A DNA stretch of 64,000 nt, from positions 310,001 to 374,000 of the forward strand of contig WACJ01000111.1 of the NCBI GenBank assembly GCA_008973525.1, given 5' to 3'. The DNA comes from Stenopsyche tienmushanensis. Taxonomy: Eukaryota; Arthropoda; Insecta; Trichoptera; Stenopsychidae. The translations under genes were made by a program, and so were the position numbers. The notes beneath the pieces were generated by a model that was not told where the DNA came from, made no database searches, and saw only the letters and a program-made list of their open reading frames with translations. Positions 44,860 through 55,288 of the stretch are shown piece by piece (the stretch's first letter is position 1; every line of letters begins with the position of its first letter).

Positions 44860-46573
44860 CAGTGGTGTAGTGGGGTGGGAGCGCGTGGGGTCGGCGCTCC
44901 CACACTTTTTTCTAGACGATTTTGCATAATATAATTGTACAAAATTTGTATATTTTTAGGACCCAAAAATGTGTTCTCTTGAAAATATTGTTTATTTAAA
45001 ACGTGCCATAAATTAAATAAAAGACATGAAGGGATAAATTTTTGACGTTTTGGATTGGTCGTACCGTTGTTTATTGCGATTTTTTGTTTACTTTGGTCGA
45101 TCGGCTGGGAAAGTTTAGATGCATCATCGTGGGGCTGTGATTGGTAGGCGAGAGCTGCTTGCTCGTGCATTAGGAACCAAAAATGTGTTCACTTGAAAAT
45201 ATTGTTTATGTAAAACGTGCCATAAATTAAATAAAGGACACGATGGGATAAATTATTACCTTTTTCTTTCCGGCACTTGATACTAATGAAAAAATGAAGC
45301 TCGACCCTCAAGCAATTCTGTGAGCACATGGTCTTATAGATACTGCGAGTCTCTTTCTTCAAGTTTGCAGAATAACATACGAAAGCAATAAATCAGGCTC
45401 AATTTACAGAACGCTCTGATTTCACATTTCGGTTTGTTAATATTATTTTGTTTACAAGATTTTAGTCTATTTCTGTCAATTAACATAAACGGACGCTATA
45501 CCACTTTCTAATTTTTATACCTACATATATAATAATAAGAAAACTTAGCTTACTTTAATTTTCATGTATTTTTTAGCAGGGACTATAATATTTTATTTTT
45601 CATTTTAATATAAAAAATTGTGTTGTGTTGTGTTGTGTTGTATTGTATTGTGCAATAATTATAAGTTAAAATTAAAATAAAACAATTATATAAATCAAAT
45701 ACATTTTTCAGCGTTTTATAAATATACATACATATATAGTTATATATATAAAAGTGTTTTACAGTTAAAAATGGATGAAAAACGCAAACAAGAGACACTA
45801 TTTCAATTTTTCACGAAAAAACTCAAAGTGGGTTCGGTGTCGGTTAATAATGTTAGTTGCACAAGTGTATTAAATATCTATAATAATGAATGTGCTCAAA
45901 TAGTATATTCGTCAAAATCAGAAAATGAATCGATAGAAGATAATACGGTATGTTCATCTTCCTGGCCGAGTGTTTGGACCACAGATATGTGGAAAGAAAA
46001 GAGAAAACAATATCCTTGGATCATAAGTAAGTCTGGAAAAATCGGTTGTAAATTATGTGCCAATGTGAAAAGTTTTTCGGTCTTAAAAACACAGGGATCA
46101 AGTATTTCGAAAGAATGGAGTTCAATTTCCGTATCATCAAACGGACATACTAGATCTAGCCAATTCAAATCTTTACGAAAGAAAATTATTTTGCACATAA
46201 AATCAATTTCACATACGAATGCTGAACAAATTTTACAAAGTTTTTACAGAATTAAATTTTTCAGCAAATAATAATTGAAATTAAAAAAATCACAAAAAAA
46301 ATGTATTATAAATAATATTACAAATATTTTGTCATATTGTAATATTTTAAGGGTATTTTTTATAAACGTTTTTTGCACATGCAAATATTGTTTTATTTTA
46401 ATAAATATTGATTTTTACATAATTATACAAAAATGATTTTTGTAACTATTTATTGGAAAAACGTTTTGTTGGAAACATGATGCGAAAATTGGATCACGGG
46501 GGAAGGGAGGGGGTATTAAAATATTATAATTAATCAGCGCTCCCACACTTTTTTATTTAGCACTACACCACTG
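44860..46573 (+). mobile_element. hAT-type DNA transposon with perfect 8-bp target duplications
   Basis: Terminal CAGTGGTGTAGTG (left) and CACTACACCACTG (right) are perfect inverted repeats, and GCGCTCCCACACTTTTTT lies subterminally on both sides. The flanks GTAATAAA (44852-44859 and 46574-46581) are identical 8-bp duplications, the hAT hallmark; their identity suggests a fairly recent insertion. The interior holds a ~90-bp direct duplication (44938-45030 vs 45171-45260, sharing TTGAAAATATTGTTTAT and AACGTGCCATAAATTAAATA), a TGTTG microsatellite (45619-45652) and one intact ORF. No catalytic transposase region is present. Confidence 0.92.
45771..46271 (+). CDS. hAT-encoded zinc-finger protein (N-terminal part of a transposase-like protein)
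   Basis: An intact 166-residue frame inside the hAT element. The N-terminus is MDEKRKQETLFQFFTKK: QETLFQFF fits the PCNA-interacting PIP-box pattern QxxLxxFF. A Ser-rich spacer follows to ~65. Next is W...KRKQYPWI...GKIGCKLCANV (~75-105) and W...SSNGH...SLRKKIILHIKSISHTNA (~118-150), matching the TTF/BED-like CxxC...H...H module of hAT-derived proteins such as ZNF862/KIAA1586-type. It should continue into an RNase-H-like catalytic domain, but stops instead. Low AT-driven decay (no stops or frameshifts in 500 bp) fits a young element. It could be a DNA-binding competitor; that is inference. Confidence 0.7.
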   Translation: MDEKRKQETLFQFFTKKLKVGSVSVNNVSCTSVLNIYNNECAQIVYSSKSENESIEDNTVCSSSWPSVWTTDMWKEKRKQYPWIISKSGKIGCKLCANVKSFSVLKTQGSSISKEWSSISVSSNGHTRSSQFKSLRKKIILHIKSISHTNAEQILQSFYRIKFFSK

Positions 46574-46581
46574 GTAATAAA

Positions 46582-48715
46582 TATTTATTTTATTCGGTAA
46601 TAAAATAATAATTTCGTTCATCCACACATAGATATCGCTGTGTGAAGCTTTCATAGAGCTTTCGGATAAAAGCTTATGACAATTACATACAGTTTAAGCC
46701 GTGCGCGATGCGTAGCCTGTTGGAAATAATAATTTTATTTACGATTGTGAAATTTCTGCATTCTAATAAATATTTAGGGGTTGATTTATGGAGACGAGGG
46801 ATGAGATGGGGTTGGCGTTTCAAAGGTGTGGAAGTATTTTATGGCCAAATTCCATTATATTTTCACATGGCGAATGGAGGCCGTTGAATCGCATCTGATA
46901 TTTTTTAGGAAGTCTTTGATCGAAAATATTATCCCGAAAATGTTCAACATTATTTTGATGGAAATATTGCATTTATAACGTATATAATTTAAATAATTTC
47001 AGTACTCCACCATCAACATTTTTAAGATTAAAATATTGCCAAAATGTTTATAAAATCATCTGGATTTAAGTATTAAATTTCCTTCTAAAATTTCCCAAGC
47101 TATATCCTTAACGTTTTGCAAACTGGCGGTCTTCGAGCCATTTTGTATGCTCAAATCGGCGCAAAATTAAACGACGACTCTAGTCGTTAAACAGACGCGC
47201 CGAACTCGCTTTTTATTCGATATCCGTTATAATAAAAAAGCCTCCGATGAAGAGGGTAGTTTACTCGCAAAACGTATACGATCTGAAACACTCCCTGATT
47301 TAGCATTTTACGATCGGGGGTCGTAAAAAACAATTTGTTTCGTAAATATATTGAATTTTTTTCAGCAATACCAAAACTGCATACATCCGTATTTTAGCTC
47401 TTGTTTCGAACTCAAATAATTAACCGCCCTAGTGCTCAGTCTCACGCCCTTTTTTCTATTAATTGGATTAGCATTTTATCAATAATCCTGATTGCTATCT
47501 TGCGTAGCACGCCTAAGAGAATGCAATTTGGATGCATGCGCATAATGCAATGTGACGTTAGGCAGAGCCTCCGTAAAATACTACACAGGGCTTGTCAGCG
47601 ATGCACCTCCCACATTTGTTGCGTGTCAACCCTTGCGTGCTATCCTGTAGTATGTTCAGGAAATAACTCACCACTAATCCGGATAAATTAAAATCGCTGA
47701 ATGGCGTTAAGAACAACACGAAATCTGTTGCGTTTCAATGGAAAATACTATTTGTAAACAGAAATATACCTCTTCTCTTCATATATAAAGACGTTTTAAA
47801 ATTATAAAAGAGTTGAGTTTTTTATAAATTAAGGACATTCTATTAATGCTTGTAAATGGGTGCTTAGATTTGCTGAAGCGATGCATAAGTTTTCATAATT
47901 AATATGTAATTTATTGCACGGAATGGGAACCTTAGCAAAAATGTTGGGAGATCGAAGTTATTTATTCTGATTTTATGGATCTGAAAATGTAAATACTGTG
48001 TAAATGTGAAAAACGCTCTCAAAATAAACATTTCCCCAGAAAATTATCCTTATGGAAATCTCCCATTACCTACAATCTAATCTAAAAAGAAGGTGATTTT
48101 AGTGACTATCAATCTTATTTATAAATCCATGAAAATAGACTAATTTATATTCAAATGACATGATCATTAATATTTTATATAAAATAATATTAATATTTTT
48201 TTTTATTAAATACTTTGATAATATAAGTCAAAAAACGTTTTTGTGGATTAATCGATATTAAATCTTGACTCAATAAAATCGTAGGATTTTTTCACATTTT
48301 TCTTCTTTATTTTCCATTTCTTAAAAAAATTCTACGAACTTATTGAGTGATATGTTATATATATCACTCAGAATATTTGCATTAAAAGGAACTACATAAA
48401 GTTGACTGAATAACTGTTAATCTGTTTATTTTATAATCCTACATCCTTTGACAGATACATACATTTATATAATATTTGTAAACACAATAGTGTGAATGAT
48501 ATTGATTTGAATAAATAGATGTCTGATTACTTAATTTTAGATTTATTTTGTAGTAAATTCGTTGCAAAACCTGTTATCAAATTATTATCAACTAACAATT
48601 TTGCCAAAAAGTAATAGTGAAATAAATATTGACACAAATTTATAGTATTTTATCAATATTTAATTGGTCAAAATTGATATTTTGTGGATATAATATTATC
48701 ATTGGCTATTAACCA
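46582..48715. other. Unassigned intergenic tract
   Basis: No host gene recognised. The 96-codon frame 47401-47691 has Cys-rich, motif-less sequence and is probably chance. A CpG-richer patch lies at 47100-47340. The mini-MITE copy at 48269 falls here. Confidence 0.4.
48269..48346. repeat. ~80-bp mini-MITE, CTCAATAAGTTCGTAG ends, copy 2
   Basis: CTCAATAAAATCGTAGGA at the left is inverted as TCTACGAACTTATTGAG at the right, followed by TGATATGTTAT as in copy 1 (34755-34860). Confidence 0.5.
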
Positions 48716-48724
48716 TCTACTGCA

Positions 48725-49405
48725 GAACTGAGACTAGGGAATCCAATCCTGGGATCCCGGACAGTTTTAGGTGCTCATGAATCCCGGGATTAGTAAACGT
48801 AATCCCGAACAATTCGGGATTGAAATTTTTATCTAACATTTCCTCACCAGTACGGTAAAGACTACTAAATCGAGAAATTCCCGCCGAAATCTGGACACTT
48901 GGAAACAGTGGCGTAATTACTAACTGACGAGCTTAGGCCTAGCACATATATGTTTTTCAAATTTTTATACTAACCTTTCCCTACCGGTGATGTATTTACT
49001 ACACCTCGACTCTAATAATGGGAATATCGACATGAAATATAATAGATACGGGGTTCAGAATTTTTGTATTCCTCCGTAATATAATTACGAATCACATCAA
49101 AGTATTATAGTATATAAGTATTCATCTGCAGCGACGGAAATAAATAATTTGTCGGGAAATTGGGAATTTTGCGAGTTTTAGTCCGTATCTCAGCAAAAAG
49201 GAATTTTATCTATTTTATTTATATTTTATTATTTTATTTTTTAGTGTTTTATTTATCTATTTTTGAATAATATGTTTATCTTTTCTTAAATAAATAAAAT
49301 TCTTTCGCTTTCATTATATTAAAAAATGAACTTTTTAGTCATTTGGGATCAAATTTATCAATGTAATTTCTTAAACTGTTGAAAATCTCAGTCCCGGGAC
49401 CGGGG
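48725..49405. repeat. ~450-bp dispersed repeat, copy 2, with CCCGGGAT-rich left extension
   Basis: 48941-49400 matches 37036-37486. To the left, 48745-48825 is rich in CCCGGGAT / ATCCCG / GTCCCGGG words that also occur at the right edge (CAGTCCCGGGACCGGGG). The ends may therefore be inverted repeats of an unclassified DNA transposon. Non-coding. Confidence 0.65.
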
Positions 49406-51184
49406 TAGGATGGATTTTCAATTCCATCAAATATACAGCATCAACTTTTGTGGGTACATTTCAGGCTTTTAAATTGAAACATTGAATTCATATATATATA
49501 TATTTGGATTGATACAAATTGCATTTTATATCAAGAAGACTACCAAAATATTCTACAGTGAGTAAAAGCTCGAATATGTCATTATAATCGGCAAAATGGA
49601 ATGACTATATATTACAATCCAATGTAAATACACGCCATATAAACTATATTTATGGCTATTTTCGGCTGTATTTTTCTGGGAAGCATTGATATTTTATTCA
49701 ATATAAAAAACGTAAAAATTCTGGAAAACGATTGAATATCGTATGAAATAATACTAAAAAAATATGGGAAATATAAGTGGCTGTGCAAAACATCGGCTTC
49801 TATTATTCGAACGTAAGCACTAATTTGCATTCGCATAACAGTAAATTGATTTGAAAGTAATTTCGTTAATGACAGCCGAGTTGACAGCGCGTGTGTTATT
49901 TGTTTTGCATTAGGGGTTGCATTTTATCCGAGTGCATTATTTTTCCAGCCTTACGTAGTTTGCCCCGTAATTTATAACGGAATCGTAAATTATAAAAAAA
50001 TGCACTGATTGTGGCTTGTTATGGTAAAAGGGTTGTCAGCCATTAAAATAATTATTCAAGCATAAAAATATGCAGATTTAAGCACAATTAGCTTTGTATT
50101 AAATTGATTTAGGTAAGATATTTAGTCATCCAATGCTTCAACAAGTTAGGTTTGGATTCCGTTATGCCTCTTGGTCTGCTAAATGTACCCCATAAACTTG
50201 CAACCAACCATTTCACCATAACTTCTTGATTGACTGAATTAGTGTTGGGTGAGGAGGAATTTACTATCTATTATATATGTACATCTATTATATTGTATTA
50301 AATAATCATCTAAATTGATCAGTAACATGAATATATTTCATGAAAAATCCCACCGCAAGCAACAAGCAATTATATTATTATTTTCTTAAATTATCTAAGA
50401 CAAAATCCTCAAGATATCGTTTCCACTTGCAATGTAATATAAAACCGCGTCATTATATATAATTTCCTCTGATTATACTCAAAGGTAATAAAATCTATTC
50501 ACTCAGATTGAGGGTTGCAAATTACTTCTCAAACATCGATGACATAAATTAAAATGTTAATCAATTAGGTCCTAGTTAAACACTATTTGTGTGCATGTAA
50601 TGTTGAATATTACATATACCTATCGGAACTACAATCACTAACGATACAGGTGAGCTTATTGCCGTGTGATCGAAGTACAATTGGATTGCGATACACACGT
50701 GTAAGTCCTGTCGCATAAGGTATGTTAATTACATGTCCTGATCACAGGATGGCATGTATGTTCGATTGTGTATAAGTTACCATTGAAGTGTGAAATTTAG
50801 CTTAATAAGCCTCAGTAATGGGCTATTGACCGCTACTACCGGACAGGATATCCCGAAAGCTCTGAAATTCGGACGATATTAATGCATCCATCAATATCCC
50901 TGGAAGACTTCCAATATTATAGACTTTAAATGACTAATATATCACAATATTTTAATTTTGTTATGCACATATTAAGAATCAAGTGTTGGTTCGGGTTAAA
51001 ATCCATGGAAAAAATGTTTAATGTACTAATAAATTTGAAACATTACTATTAATATATTATCTTGATCCAGGTTTAACAAAACAAGATTTCCTGGATTTAA
51101 GAAAACTTAGGACAATATTAAAATTATGCAAGGTCGCTTATGAGTGACTGTATTTGTAATGATAATTAAATAACCATTTAAAAA
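49406..51184. other. Unassigned intergenic tract
   Basis: No gene recognised. It contains an AT microsatellite (~49490) and low-repeat sequence (49850-50100, 50620-50900) without coding signature. Confidence 0.4.
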
Positions 51185-51186
51185 TA

Positions 51187-51707
51187 CACTCGAACCTCTT
51201 TTTGTGCGATTTCGAAGTTATGCGGTTTTTTAAAGCAATTTCACAAATGGTACATATTGAGATATTTTAAATAAAATAACTTACGGAGTTGTGGCTATTT
51301 TAGTGACGCGGCAACTTGGTCTACCATATTGAAATCTTTTAACGCGTTTTCTTCTATTTTTAAAACTATTTTTTTCAACACGATTAACATCATATCTCAA
51401 GTTTTAATTAACTGATTTACTTCAAACTGGGTACGATATATTCTATATAACCTTCTATTATTCCTACTACATTTATGTCAAAATTTATTTTTTAACTATT
51501 TAAAAAAAAATTAAAACTGGCAAAATAAGGCCAAAAAAACTGACTTGACTGATTTTTTTTATGCGATTTTGAATATATTTTATATAGCTGTTTCAAAGTT
51601 ATGCGGTTTTTAAAATCCATGGATCTTCGTTTTTCCTATGTAAGTCATAGCTTTTTTTGTGCGATTTTCTGCGGTACGCATTTACCGCACAAAAAAAGGT
51701 TTAAGTG
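51187..51707. mobile_element. pogo/Tigger-like MITE, TTTTTGTGCG family, copy 3
   Basis: Ends CACTCGAACCTCTTTTTGTG and ...GCACAAAAAAAGGTTTAAGTG are flanked by TA (51185-51186, 51708-51709). GCGATTTCGAAGTTATGCGG recurs near both ends in direct and diverged form. 521 bp, non-coding. Confidence 0.85.
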
Positions 51708-51709
51708 TA

Positions 51710-53874
51710 ATGATAATTTTGCTACTTATTCGTAGAACCTTTCCTGTCTAAAATTCCTATTGAAAAATCTTTTTGTGGAGATTACCTTAATCTAATAACA
51801 GATTTGGATTTTTCCAAAGATATAATTTAAGATTAAGTATACGACGCTTGGCTTTTAAATAACGAGACTACTGTCTACTTAATAACATTGATATTTTTTA
51901 GGAAATCGTCCATAATGTTATTAAGATTCTAAAAATGTTGCTAGAAAGTGTCAGTAGAAAGGTTATTGTTATGGGAAAAAAATTAACGGGAAAATATTTG
52001 AATGCTTGAGTAGGCTAAAATATATTTTGATTGTGTTGTAAATTCAAGGAAAACCTAAATCAAGGCGATTGGATGGAATTATTAATTTTGAATTTGAATT
52101 TAAGTCCAAAGCTTAATAATTGAAATTTGAAACTAGCTCACTTTTCTAATATTTATTTTGGATATTCGCAAGTATAAATAATATGATTTGGTTCTATTTT
52201 TTTGTAAGAAATGTCACACGACACCTACATCCTTATTCAAATTAGTTGTAGAACATAATTGGACAGCAATCCACGCCTGTCAATTGCGATCAAGATGCTA
52301 TTCAACCCTTCTCTAATGAGAGGTGTCGAATTCGAAGGGGTATCTCCGAAGCAGTTGCATTGATAGCTATTATTATTTAACCCTCAGGGTTACCTTCAGC
52401 TCAGATATCTTCAGCGAGAGTAATCCGATATACTGTTGATGATCATAGAGAGACGGTTATACCAAGCATTTTTTATCGTATCAACCATGATCGATTATCG
52501 ACAATTAGTTCTCGAAAAAAGTATGATCTGCATAAATATGCATAATGCAGCAGTGTCATCTTCAGCTGCGGGACTAAAAGCGACAACCATGACGCACGTT
52601 AATGCTTTAAAAAATGTTTCATAACTTTCTACCTTTGCATGCGAACGACACACCTGTGCTAAATGCTTTCAGATGATTAGCGAAATATATTCACTTTGAA
52701 AGGGTTGATTTTTGCACAAATAAGGGTTGAATATAGCCTCGAAATGACGATGCAGATATTTAATATCGATCGATTGTGCTGATGAATGAGCATCGTCCCA
52801 TTGTCGCTACTTTGAATATTCATGTCCGGGATTCATGGATAAAATTTAACACATCAACCCTTCTTCGTCATGTATATTTTTTTAACAGTAATGAATAAAA
52901 AAATCGAATAAAGACAGTTTTTTATGACTATTTTTATGTATAATGATGATCTTTATTGCTTTCACATCATCGGTTCCAAGCACAGGTGTGCAGCTCGCCT
53001 AACTGTGATTTTGATTGTCATTCAAGAACCATTATTCACATTATGTGTAGTCGATTCCGGTATTCCAGTTTATTACTTTGTGGAGCTTTGTGCTTCTTTT
53101 GAGGATGTGCTCAATCGAAGGTATCAATTCATTCAATGAGGAAGGGTTGATGCAACCATTTTCAATTTGTAACGTTTACGAGCATTGCTTGGTTAAATGT
53201 ACAAAGGTTCCCCAGCTGTGAGTGTCAAAGAAAAAAAATTTTTTTTTCAAATATTATTGCACCACTTCAAACTATTCTTTCAATCTGAAAAAGTTTTTAA
53301 TCGGATTTATATTTAAATAATCGTTATTTTTGCCGAAAAGAAAACTGGAACTGAACCGATTTGAATCTGGTATATATGTATATGTTTTGCTTATTTCTTC
53401 TTATGTATTTACCATGTACCCAGATTGGGACTCCCAGATTTTAATTTGTTTCCTAGTATTATGTACTTTAAGCTGAGACTCCCTAACTTCCAGTCTTTTT
53501 GTTTGATTAATTATGAAATTAAATATTTCTAGTTCCAAAATTATACCTTCAACTAATTATTTACATTATATTTTTTGTCTACTTTTTTGGCAGAAATAGA
53601 AAATGTAAAAAGTTAATTTGACAAAAATATTCATGTTAAATGCTTATTATAAAAGAAGGAATAAAATGTTCTAAATTTTGGTTATAAAAAAATCTTTTAA
53701 CACAATAAAAATATTTTAAAAATCCAAGAATGAATTTCCTGGACCTGAACTTAAAACCGAAAAAACCGTAACCGAACTGATATAAATACTTAGAACTGAA
53801 CCGGAATGAAAACAGCAATGAAAAAATAACGGTTTGAAGGCCTGTCATCATTCGGAGCACTCCTACGGAAATAT
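51710..53874. other. Unassigned intergenic tract
   Basis: No gene recognised. 52230-53150 is low in repeats and mixed in composition; open frames there lack motifs. Confidence 0.4.
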
Positions 53875-53876
53875 TA

Positions 53877-54652
53877 GATTGGGGAATAAGTTCGTAGCGT
53901 TTTTATCAAAAACTTTTATTAAAACAAAAATCAATATTTTTGATAATGAAATGGTTCGATAGGGAGCAAAAAAAATAGTAATCCACCGGTGCAAGGTCTG
54001 GAGAATACGGCGGATGCTGAAGGACCTCCCATTCAAGCTCTTGGAGTGCGGCTTTGACGACTTGTGCAGCATGGGGCCTGGCATTGTCGTGAAAGAGTAT
54101 GGTTTGGCCTTGTCGATGGGATATTTTCAGTTAAATAGCCTCTTTTACGTGGTGTAGCTGAGCTATGTAGAGCTCCTCGTTGACTGTGGCATTCCTTTCG
54201 AACATTTCTCAATGCACCATGCCATCCCAGTCCCACCAAACGCAGGTCATGGTCTTCTTTGGATGGAGGTCCGGTTTGACTCTCGGCTTTGGCGTATCTC
54301 CTGGAGCCACCCATTCTTTTATTCGCTTCATTTATCATCTCCCGTGACGCTCGCAATTTTTCGGCAAATCCCATTGAATGAAGACGTTGTAAATGTCCCC
54401 GTCTGCTTCAGCAGATTTTTGACCTCCATGAAAAGCGAAGAAGGGTAGGTGTCAAAAATGTTGCTTTTTACCTCCTGGATATTCCATTTTTAAAACTCAA
54501 AGGTATTAAAAATTTAAATTATTCAAAAAGTTTAGTAACACAGATTTGTAGAACAGAAAGACTTCTATCGAACGAATATTAAACACTGCCAAAAAGCAAA
54601 AAAATGTTATAAAACAAAAAAATATAAAAACGCTACGAACTTATTCCCCAAC
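53877..54652 (-). mobile_element. Deleted mariner, GGGAATAAGTTCGTAGCG ends
   Basis: TTGGGGAATAAGTTCGTAGC at the left is inverted as GCTACGAACTTATTCCCCAA at the right. The minus strand, read across frameshifts, gives KKTMTCVWWDWDGMVHWEMF, ATVNEELYIAQLH, HDNARPHAAQVVKAAL and LEWEVLQHPPYSPDLAP, i.e. the catalytic second half of a mariner transposase. About 500 bp of the transposase is missing. It abuts the next element directly. Confidence 0.85.
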
Positions 54653-55288
54653 CAAACCTCTTTTTGTGCGATTTCGAAGTTATGCGTTTTTTTAAGACAA
54701 TTTTATTTTATTTTCATAAAAGGTACTTATCGAGATATTTTGGACAAAATAGGAAATAAATCATCAACACTTACCGAAATTTGGAAAAATATTATAATTT
54801 GGGACTGTGTAAATCATATTACTTTTGCCATTTTTTAAATTTATTTTTAGTTAGGGACTAAAGTGACATATTTACTAATTGCTGGAAAGAGAAAATCTAC
54901 ACAGAACAATGAAGACATTGACACTGGGTATACTATTTCTTCCGAAGATGAGAGCGATTTTGAGTCATATCGAAAATCGCAACGAAAATTATCATACAGC
55001 GATGATTGTTTGTAATCAAAATAATTAGTATTTCTCTATTGGATGTCTGGAATTTGAGATGTCAGATGTCAGATATCCTTAAAATTTTATCAATGATGCA
55101 AGACGTCCTTTAAATGTTACCAAAAATGTTATTTTTTCACTGTCATATTGTTTTCCCGTTATTTTATTAACTTTTTTTATGCGATTTTGGGTATATTTTA
55201 TATAGCTGTTTTAAAGTTATGCGGTTTTAAAAACCCATGGAGCGCATCTTTACTTTTTCTATGTAAGTCATAGCTTTTTTTGTGCGAT
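54653..55288. mobile_element. pogo/Tigger-like element, TTTTTGTGCG family, copy 4
   Basis: Starts AACCTCTTTTTGTGCGATTT immediately after the mariner end. The right part has TAAAGTTATGCGGTTTT, then GTCATAGCTTTTTTTGTGCG, and is cut before the final repeat. Inside, 54880-55014 encodes a short acidic stretch (NNEDIDTGYTISSEDESDFE then SYRKSQRKLSYSDDCL-stop) of unknown origin. Confidence 0.75.

Noticed and set aside
47401..47691. 96-codon Cys-containing frame as a secreted peptide gene
   Set aside because: No ATG-linked signal peptide, no splice context and no recognisable cysteine spacing.
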